From: Thermococci archaeon
GTDB taxonomy: Archaea; Methanobacteriota_B; Thermococci; Methanofastidiosales; B48-G16
Direction of reading: 5' to 3'
Assembly: GCA_003660605.1 (NCBI GenBank)
Contig: QMUN01000019.1
Span: 1 to 8,842 of the forward strand
Length of the DNA stretch: 8,842 nucleotides
The notes beneath the pieces are model-generated. The model ran no database searches and was not told the DNA's origin. It worked only from the letters and a program-made list of their open reading frames with translations. Numbering within the stretch: position 1 is the stretch's first letter; each line of letters opens with the position of its first letter. Positions 1-5,317 of this stretch are shown piece by piece. A program made the translations under genes and the position numbers.

Positions 1-60
1 CATGAGTATCATGTCGTCCGGACCGCTATCGACCTCACGGCGTGTAAACATTTTCGCTAA
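1..60. other. GC-richer edge segment, probable end or start of a truncated gene
   Basis: The first 50 bases are about half G+C by eye, far above the AT-rich surroundings, and are open on both strands. On the plus strand, frame 1 reads HEYHVVRTAIDLTACKHFR and stops at TAA 58-60, which would be the C-terminus of a gene entering from the left. On the minus strand, an ATG at 51 (or, in the same frame, at 96) reads MFTRREVDSGPDDMILM and runs off the edge, which would be the N-terminus of a leftward gene. Neither peptide is recognised. The plus-strand reading uses CGG, CGC, GCG and ACG codons that are rare in the other genes here, which would suit transferred DNA. The strand cannot be decided from this fragment. 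Confidence 0.3.
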
Positions 61-101
61 AAAATTGCATCTTTGTATTTTTGAATGTTTTCCCATACCT
101 T

Positions 102-108
102 CTTATAT
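102..108 (+). promoter_or_regulatory. TATA box for the antitoxin gene
   Basis: The sequence CTTATAT is centred about 25 bases before the ATG at 130. This is the usual archaeal TATA-to-start distance, so the transcript would begin at or very near the start codon and be leaderless. No AGGTG-type ribosome site precedes ATG 130, which agrees with a leaderless message. No clear BRE element was seen. Confidence 0.5.
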
Positions 109-129
109 CACTGTTTCAAAACAAAAACT

Positions 130-309
130 ATGAAATCACAATTAGATGATATTTCCATAGCCCAAAAGAGATTGGAACTATGGAGCGCAAGATTAAGAAA
201 CAAGACTAAAAGTAAGGAAGCTGTAAAAATGCAGGATCGATTGAGCAAAAAGTCATCTAAAGACTGGTCTGGAGCCGAAGAGATAAGAAAATGGAGAGAG
301 AAAAGATGA
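130..309 (+). CDS. Probable VapB-type antitoxin, small and possibly N-terminally eroded
   Basis: This encodes a 59-residue basic protein, starting MKSQLDDISI. Its C-terminal half carries the features of archaeal VapB antitoxins: an EAVKMQDRLSKK segment and an ending of the form AEEIRKWREKR. In that family this tail wraps and neutralises the VapC toxin, while the N-terminus forms a ribbon-helix-helix DNA-binding fold. The N-terminus here is short for the family (my recollection is roughly 70-90 residues), with only an ISI strand and a WSARLR helix hinting at the fold, so it may be worn down. ATG 130 was chosen over an in-frame ATG at 85 because a TATA box at 102-108 would make 130 a leaderless start. 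Its stop overlaps the former toxin start as ATGA (306-309), the coupling typical of vapBC. The assignment rests on motif recognition and on the toxin remnant that follows. Confidence 0.55.
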   Translation: MKSQLDDISIAQKRLELWSARLRNKTKSKEAVKMQDRLSKKSSKDWSGAEEIRKWREKR

Positions 310-430
310 TCTTGATGTTTCCGTAATCATAAAATGATTTACGAAAGAAGAAAAAAGAGACGAACCATTGAGATTTATAGATGTGCCTTCTTATTCTTCA
401 AGGAATCCGATATATCTATTAAATATTTAA
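306..430 (+). pseudogene. Decayed VapC PIN-domain toxin remnant
   Basis: The ATG at 306 overlaps the antitoxin stop and opens ATG ATC TTG, but reads only six codons before TAA. One base later in frame (from 314) the translation is DVSVIIK, stop, FTKEEKRDEPLRF. Adding one base near 312-313 and reading the TGA at 335-337 as TGG restores MILDVSVIIKWFTKEEK. This is the N-terminus of a VapC ribonuclease, with the first PIN-domain catalytic Asp at residue 4. After LRFID the frame passes directly to a VPSY segment and ends at TAA 428. In intact VapC proteins a longer linker precedes such a segment, so an internal deletion is likely. About 40 codons remain of the usual roughly 130. No active toxin can be made. 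An imperfect palindrome at 322-343 falls inside the remnant. Confidence 0.7.
421..430 (+). promoter_or_regulatory. TATA box for the NTPase-NadC-Cas4 operon
   Basis: The sequence AAATATTTAA lies 23-32 bases before the ATG at 453, the normal archaeal position for a leaderless or near-leaderless transcript. There is no AGGTG site before that ATG, in contrast to the genes downstream. The box overlaps the last codons of the VapC remnant. Confidence 0.6.
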
Positions 431-452
431 ACCCCTCTCCTAAATTTATTTC

Positions 453-971
453 ATGAACATTTTATTGACAGGAAAACCTAGGATTGGAAAGACCACAATA
501 ATAAAAAAAGTTGTCAAAGATCTAAAAGATGTTGGAGGATTCTATACTGAAGAGATCGGAGATGGATATAGAAAAGGTTTCAGAATTATAACATTGGACG
601 GAAGAGAAGGAGTTTTAGCGCATATGGGTATTAAAAGCAGATATAGAGTTGGGAAATACGGGGTAAATATCGAAGATCTGGAAAATATTGCAGTAAAAAG
701 TGTGGAGGAAAGTCTGGATAAAGATATCATAGTTATTGATGAAATCGGAAAGATGGAGATATTTTCAGAAAAATTTAGAAATACTCTGGAAAAGGCTTTA
801 GATACGGGGAAAGTCCTGGGAACTATAATGAAAAAAAGTAATTATTTTGCAGATAAAGTCAAAAGCAGAAAAGATGTTGAGATTATTCCTGTAGAGGAAA
901 GCAACAGAGACATGCTAATAGAAGAGATAAAAGAGACCTTGAACCAAAAAAATTTAAAGCATAGAACATAA
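453..971 (+). CDS. THEP1-like nucleoside-triphosphatase
   Basis: This is a 172-residue P-loop NTPase of the THEP1 family (NTPase_1), whose studied members hydrolyse ATP, GTP and other nucleoside triphosphates; the cellular role is not settled. The Walker A motif is GKPRIGKT at residues 7-14, followed by a YTEEIGDGYRKGF segment (31-43) typical of the family. The Walker B stretch DIIVIDEIGKME is at 91-102. Length matches the usual 170-190 residues. It is soluble, with no signal peptide. As the first gene of the operon it appears to be translated from a leaderless message. The next gene starts 17 bases after its stop. The family assignment is firm; a link to the nucleases or to NAD synthesis downstream is not shown by the sequence. 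Confidence 0.9.
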   Translation: MNILLTGKPRIGKTTIIKKVVKDLKDVGGFYTEEIGDGYRKGFRIITLDGREGVLAHMGIKSRYRVGKYGVNIEDLENIAVKSVEESLDKDIIVIDEIGKMEIFSEKFRNTLEKALDTGKVLGTIMKKSNYFADKVKSRKDVEIIPVEESNRDMLIEEIKETLNQKNLKHRT

Positions 972-988
972 ATCTTTCAGGTGTTTTA

Positions 989-2578
989 ATGGTTAGCGAT
1001 AAAGAATTCGATAAAGTCTCAAAAGAGATGTTTTATAAAATAATGGATTACAATCCAACGTATGCAACATTTTTAGGATTGCATGAATACGATGATAAGA
1101 TGCCTTCTTTAAAAAGAGAAATTGTTTTAGAGCAGATAGAACTGTTTAAAAAATACTTAAAAGTTCTTGAAGATATGGATGACACAGATCTGGATTTTGA
1201 TAGAAAAATCGATAGAAAACTGGCAATAGATACATTGAAACTACATGTTTTCGAGCTGGAAGAGATACGGAACTGGGAAAAGAATCCTGATGTTTCAGAT
1301 GTTATAGGTGGTGCACTGTTTCCTCTTTTTACCAGAGAATTTGCGCCTTTTGAAGAAAGAGTGCAGAACATGATAAAGCGACTTGAAAAAACTCCCAAGA
1401 TGATAGAAGAAGCAAAAACATGCATTACAAAGCCTGTGAAGCTGTGGAAGGAGATGACCATAGAAGCATGTCAGCAGATGCCCATGTTTTTCATGATTAT
1501 TGCCAACGCCATCAAAAATCCAGAGTTGAAGGAAAAGTTCACAAAGACAGCAGAAAAAACAACTGCGGCCCTTCAAAAATATATAGAATGGGTAAAAACC
1601 TTAGAAACAACAGATGAGTATGCTATAGGAAAAGAAAAATTCGAAAAACTCATGGAATTGAGAGGATTGTGGAAAAGTGATAAAATCCTTGCTCTTGGAG
1701 AAAAATATCTCAGAGATGAGAAGGAAAAACTTCTGAAAATCTGTAAAGAAATCGATCCAAATGCAAAGTGGCAGGATGTGGTGGAAAAGGTCAAGTCAGA
1801 GAAACCGAAGAATTTTAAGGAAGTCATAGAAAACTACAGGAAATCCACACAGAGGGCAAAAGAGTTTGTCATAAAGCATGACATTGCCACCATGCCTGAA
1901 AACGAGACTCTGGAGATAATAGAAACACCTTCATATTTAAGACACGTCATACCATTTGCTGCACTTTTCTCACCTGGAAAATTTGAAAAAATAAAAAAGA
2001 GCATTTATATTGTCACGCCGTACGAAGAAGAAGAGATGCTCAAGGAGCACAGCTACCCCTCTATAATCAACACCTCTGTGCACGAAGCGTACCCTGGGCA
2101 TCATTTACAGCTAACATGTGCTGCGTACAATCCATCATACGTACGGATATTTGGACACGGTGCAGAGTTTGTAGAGGGATGGGCACATTACTGTGAAGAG
2201 TTAATGGGGGAAAAAGGATTTTCACAGGATCCAAAAGTAGATCTTATTCGAACAACGGATATAATATGGCGGGCGTGCAGAATAATCGTTGACATAAAAC
2301 TTTCCTGCGGCGAAATGAGTTTCGATGAGGCTGTTGAATTCTTAGTTGCAAATACAGGTATGAAGAAAGATGCTGCTGTTGCTGAGGTCAAGCGATACAC
2401 GCAGAATCCTGGGTACCAGCTCTCATATCTTCTTGGAAAACATCTGATAAAAGAACTCAAAAAGGAATATGAAGAATTTAAAGGCGACAAATTCAGTGAA
2501 AAGGAGTTTCATGACAAAATGCTGTACGCAGGGAGCCTGCCTATAAAATATCATAGAGAAATTTTACTTTCCCGATAG
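989..2578 (+). CDS. DUF885-family putative zinc metallopeptidase
   Basis: This 529-residue soluble protein belongs to the DUF885 family. The putative metal site is HEAYPGHH at residues 365-372 with a second helix EGWAHYCEE starting at E396, which together resemble the HExxH plus downstream Glu arrangement of zinc peptidases; H400 may also contribute. The N-terminal region is helical and charged, opening with YNPTYATFLGLHEYDD, which is typical of the family. There is no signal peptide, so it should act in the cytoplasm. Its ribosome site AGGTG (979-983) lies five bases before ATG 989. The NadC gene begins eight bases after its stop. The substrate is unknown, and peptidase activity is inferred from the motif rather than demonstrated for this protein. 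Confidence 0.85.
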   Translation: MVSDKEFDKVSKEMFYKIMDYNPTYATFLGLHEYDDKMPSLKREIVLEQIELFKKYLKVLEDMDDTDLDFDRKIDRKLAIDTLKLHVFELEEIRNWEKNPDVSDVIGGALFPLFTREFAPFEERVQNMIKRLEKTPKMIEEAKTCITKPVKLWKEMTIEACQQMPMFFMIIANAIKNPELKEKFTKTAEKTTAALQKYIEWVKTLETTDEYAIGKEKFEKLMELRGLWKSDKILALGEKYLRDEKEKLLKICKEIDPNAKWQDVVEKVKSEKPKNFKEVIENYRKSTQRAKEFVIKHDIATMPENETLEIIETPSYLRHVIPFAALFSPGKFEKIKKSIYIVTPYEEEEMLKEHSYPSIINTSVHEAYPGHHLQLTCAAYNPSYVRIFGHGAEFVEGWAHYCEELMGEKGFSQDPKVDLIRTTDIIWRACRIIVDIKLSCGEMSFDEAVEFLVANTGMKKDAAVAEVKRYTQNPGYQLSYLLGKHLIKELKKEYEEFKGDKFSEKEFHDKMLYAGSLPIKYHREILLSR

Positions 2579-2586
2579 GTGTATTT

Positions 2587-3387
2587 ATGGAATATATCAA
2601 AGAAAAACTGATAAAACTTCTGGAAGAAGACATTGGTTTTGAGGATATTACATCCAAAATACTCCCTGATGTAGATGCAAAAGGCTATATTGTGGCTAAG
2701 GAAAACTGCTATGTTTCCTGTCTGGAGTACGGAAAGTTTCTTTTTGAGTCTCAGAACTGCAGAGTGAATTTATTGAGGAAAGATGGGGATTTTGTCAGAA
2801 AAGGCGAAAAGATTTTGGAAATAAGTGGGAACTTAAGAAATATGTTAAGTACAGAGAGAACAGTTTTAAATGTTTTAAGCAGAGCTTTTGGGATCACTAC
2901 AATGACAAAGAAATGTGCAGAAAAAGTCAATGCAAGAGTTGCGGCAACGAGAAAGACTTTGATGAGATACTTGGACAAAAAAGCTGTAGAGATTGGAGGA
3001 GGAGATACCCATCGTTACAGGCTCGATGATATGATTCTTATAAAAGATAATCATATTTCGGTCATAGGTCTGGAAGAATGTATAAAAAGAGCTAAAAAGC
3101 TTTCATTCTCAAAAAAAATAGAAATAGAAGTTACAAAAAAGGAAGATGCGATAAAAGCTGCTGAGATGGGTGTGGATATAATAATGCTTGATAATATGTC
3201 TCCAGAAGAAATAAGGGATACCATCCAGACTCTGAAATCAAAAAAACTTCGAGACAAAGTTTTGATCGAGGCTTCGGGAGGCATAAATTTGGACAATATT
3301 GAAAAGTACGATCAGGTAGATATAATTTCTCTCGGTTTTTTGACACACTCCGTCACTTCTATAGATATCTCCCTGGAGATAGTATGA
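2587..3387 (+). CDS. nadC: Nicotinate-nucleotide pyrophosphorylase (quinolinate phosphoribosyltransferase)
   Basis: This enzyme joins quinolinate and PRPP to give nicotinate mononucleotide, CO2 and pyrophosphate in de novo NAD synthesis. The 266-residue protein has the family's EEDIGFEDITS opening (13-23), STERTVLNVLSRAFGI (88-103), TRKT (121-124), KKAVEIGGGDTHR (131-143), ILIKDNH (150-156), E181, LDN (201-203), EASGGI (228-233) and SLGFLTHS (248-255). Likely substrate-binding residues are R91, R122, K123, H142, R143, K153, E181 and D202. One oddity is that the usual TRKTxPGxR loop reads TRKTLMR, about two residues shorter. The ribosome site AGGTG (2577-2581) overlaps the previous stop. The gene ends in a four-base ATGA overlap with the first Cas4-like gene. 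No nadA or nadB is visible here. ModD, a paralogue, is less likely because TRK and the C-terminal motif fit NadC. Confidence 0.92.
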   Translation: MEYIKEKLIKLLEEDIGFEDITSKILPDVDAKGYIVAKENCYVSCLEYGKFLFESQNCRVNLLRKDGDFVRKGEKILEISGNLRNMLSTERTVLNVLSRAFGITTMTKKCAEKVNARVAATRKTLMRYLDKKAVEIGGGDTHRYRLDDMILIKDNHISVIGLEECIKRAKKLSFSKKIEIEVTKKEDAIKAAEMGVDIIMLDNMSPEEIRDTIQTLKSKKLRDKVLIEASGGINLDNIEKYDQVDIISLGFLTHSVTSIDISLEIV

Positions 3388-4175
3388 TCTGGAAGAGCCA
3401 TGTTTTTTACTATACTGTATGCCCGAGAAAGTATTATCTTGCATATGTAAAGAAAATAAAAGTCAATCCTACAAAAGAGATGGTTTATGGAAATTTATTT
3501 CATAAACTGAGAGAATATATATCAAAGAATGAAAGCAAAATTCTGAAAAATATCAAACTCACGTATAGTTTTGAAGAAATCGTTTCAGAGTATGAAAATT
3601 GCTATGAGGACTCGTTAAACTATGCTATTACAGAGAATGCAAGGGATTTAGAAATTTTGGAGATCGATATGGAGGATATTGATGATATATTGAAAAAAGA
3701 TCTGGATCTTTACTTTATTGGCAGAGCTATCAGAGCAAAGAGAACTATGGATTCTCTGGGAATAGAAAAGGATGAATTAGCTTTTTATCTAGCTCCTGAA
3801 TGTAATTATGTAGAGTATAAGATAATTGACAAAAAAACAGGTTTTGCTGGGATAATAGACAAAATTATCAGGTCCAAAAATGAATTTTTTCCAATAGAAA
3901 TTAAAACTGGAAAACCACCTCTGGAAGGAGTCTATTATTCTCATAAAATTCAGGCATGTTTTTCGTCCATACTTGTGGAAAATAAGTTTAAAATCCCTGT
4001 AAGACTTGCTTTTATAGATTATACACAGATCAACGAATCGAGGCCTGTACTCATAGACGAAGATCTTAAAAAAGAAGTTTTCAGAATAAAAGATGAGATT
4101 CTAAAAATAAACGAGGGATATACACCTAAGAAAATCCAGAAATGTGGGCAATGTGAGTACAAAGGTGTCTGTTAA
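3384..4175 (+). CDS. Cas4-like RecB-family nuclease, first of a pair
   Basis: This is a 263-residue protein of the Cas4/DUF83 branch of PD-(D/E)XK nucleases. An N-terminal Cys (C13 in TVCPRKYYL) and the C-terminal CGQCEYKGVC (C254, C257, C263) are the four ligands expected for a 4Fe-4S cluster. H40, D159, E172 and K174 (IEIKTG) form the usual active site. The motif normally reading QxxxY is Q190-ACF-S194, so the Tyr is replaced by Ser. It is longer than a typical CRISPR Cas4, mostly because about 118 residues separate H40 from D159. Studied relatives are exonucleases or endonucleases acting on DNA ends. The start overlaps nadC (ATGA), with GGAG at 3375-3378 five bases upstream. No cas1, cas2 or repeats are in the window, so this is a solo or non-CRISPR Cas4 whose role is unknown. 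Confidence 0.85.
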   Translation: MIWKSHVFYYTVCPRKYYLAYVKKIKVNPTKEMVYGNLFHKLREYISKNESKILKNIKLTYSFEEIVSEYENCYEDSLNYAITENARDLEILEIDMEDIDDILKKDLDLYFIGRAIRAKRTMDSLGIEKDELAFYLAPECNYVEYKIIDKKTGFAGIIDKIIRSKNEFFPIEIKTGKPPLEGVYYSHKIQACFSSILVENKFKIPVRLAFIDYTQINESRPVLIDEDLKKEVFRIKDEILKINEGYTPKKIQKCGQCEYKGVC

Positions 4176-4954
4176 TGATATATGTCACAGATGTATCGCA
4201 GTATGCTTTCTGTCCGTACAGTATTTATCTCAGAAAGATCCGTAAAATAAAAGTTGTCACGCCTCCGATGATCTTTGGAGATATATATCATAGGATAAGT
4301 GAAGAAATAGAAAAAAGAGAAAGAGTGATCTTCGATATTTTTGTCGAAGAGGATATGGGTGCTGAGGAAATAGCGAGTATATTTTATAATGATACTAAGA
4401 AGGTGGTAAGAAACACTGTACTGAGAAACAAAAGAAGAATAACAGAAGATATTTTGGGAACGATAGAAAGATTGAACCAGCTGTTCTTGAGGAGATCCAT
4501 AGATAGAGCACTTTTACTCAAAGAGGCGATGAAAACATACAGGAAAAAGGATATTTATGATGTAGTCTTTCCGGAGGCTTTTACAGAGCTTTCCATAGCA
4601 AGTAAAAAATTAAATCTCTGTGGGAGAATTGACAGAGTTGAAGAGATAGATAATAAATATTATCCCGTGGAGATAAAAACGAGCACAGCAGATAGATATA
4701 TAGAGAAGGATATACTTCAGCTCGCTGGATACGCACTTCTTTTAGAGTCAAAATTCGGAATTCCTGTGGATAAAGGAGTCATAGACTACGTTATTCTAAA
4801 TAAAAAATATGAGGTAGAGATTGATACTGCTTTAAAAAACGATGTTTTGAAAATAAAAAACTCCGTAGAGGAAATTTTAAACGGATATGTGCCTGAAAAA
4901 AAGAGAAAAAAAGAATGTGATTTCTGTAACTTACGTGATATATGTTGGAAGTAA
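4175..4954 (+). CDS. Cas4-like RecB-family nuclease, second of a pair
   Basis: This 259-residue protein is a paralogue of the gene just upstream, with the same layout. It has C13 in AFCPYSIYL, H39, D153 in GRID, E166 and K168 in VEIKTS, and Q182 with Y186 (QLAGY) giving an intact QxxxY motif. The C-terminal cysteines are C248, C251 and C257 (CDFCNLRDIC), so a 4Fe-4S cluster is predicted. All catalytic residues expected of the family are present. The inserted helical region between H39 and D153 is also long. The start shares one base with the previous stop (TAATG) and uses AGGTG at 4163-4167, inside the upstream gene, so the two are probably co-translated in similar amounts. This suggests a heteromeric nuclease, which is an inference. 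It is the last gene of the operon and ends 12 bases from the convergent receiver gene. Confidence 0.87.
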   Translation: MIYVTDVSQYAFCPYSIYLRKIRKIKVVTPPMIFGDIYHRISEEIEKRERVIFDIFVEEDMGAEEIASIFYNDTKKVVRNTVLRNKRRITEDILGTIERLNQLFLRRSIDRALLLKEAMKTYRKKDIYDVVFPEAFTELSIASKKLNLCGRIDRVEEIDNKYYPVEIKTSTADRYIEKDILQLAGYALLLESKFGIPVDKGVIDYVILNKKYEVEIDTALKNDVLKIKNSVEEILNGYVPEKKRKKECDFCNLRDICWK

Positions 4955-4966
4955 TAAGTTGGAACT

Positions 4967-5317
4967 CTAAGCCTTACCCACCCTCTCAATCTCTCTAATT
5001 AATACATCTATATAAAAAGGTTTGAGCAAAAATCCTACGGCTCCCATTTCAATAGCTTTCTTTTCTACAGAAGAATCTGCACTCACAAATAATATTTTCA
5101 CATTTTTGTCCATATTCATCATCTCTCTCGACACCTGGAGACCATTCTTTCCGTGCATTCTGTAATCCATGACAATGAGATCAAAGTTTGTATTTTTGAA
5201 CTTTTTCAATCCCGTGTCTCCGTCTATTGCTATCTCTACTTTATGTCCGAAAGTTTCCATGAAATCTTTGAAGAGTGTTAATATCATTATCTCGTCATCT
5301 ATCATCAATATCTTCAT
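4967..5317 (-). CDS. Stand-alone response regulator receiver protein
   Basis: This is a 116-residue single receiver domain of the CheY type, with no output domain. The acidic pair is D7 and D8, the phosphate acceptor is D51 (VMDYRM), S79 takes the place of the conserved Thr/Ser and K99 (LLKPF) is the conserved Lys. It should accept a phosphate from the histidine kinase encoded just upstream and signal through protein contact rather than DNA binding; the partner is not in the window. The start overlaps the kinase stop by four bases (ATGA), and GGTG five bases before the ATG, within the end of the kinase gene, is its ribosome site. This arrangement predicts that the two are co-expressed. Confidence 0.93.
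   Translation of the reverse strand: MKILMIDDEIMILTLFKDFMETFGHKVEIAIDGDTGLKKFKNTNFDLIVMDYRMHGKNGLQVSREMMNMDKNVKILFVSADSSVEKKAIEMGAVGFLLKPFYIDVLIREIERVGKA

Noticed and set aside
322..343. Imperfect palindrome (CGTAATCAT, AAA, ATGATTTACG) as a terminator or operator
   Set aside because: It has a bulge and no T-run, and it coincides with the VapC remnant codons, which account for the sequence.
334..456. 40-codon open frame starting MIYERRKKRR
   Set aside because: It lies across the VapC remnant and the operon promoter, has no ribosome site, and the shifted frame explains the sequence better.
1048..1827. Several open frames of 65-137 codons overlapping the DUF885 gene on both strands
   Set aside because: They are shadows of a well-supported coding frame, with low-complexity Ser/Phe-rich products and no start signals.
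2587..3387. The phosphoribosyltransferase as ModD
   Set aside because: The TRK, GGGDTHR, IKDNH and THS motifs and the lack of molybdate genes nearby favour NadC.
3384..4954. The Cas4-like genes as part of a CRISPR-Cas locus
   Set aside because: There are no regularly spaced repeats and no cas1, cas2 or effector gene anywhere in the window. A locus beyond the edges cannot be excluded, but the operon neighbours are not CRISPR genes.
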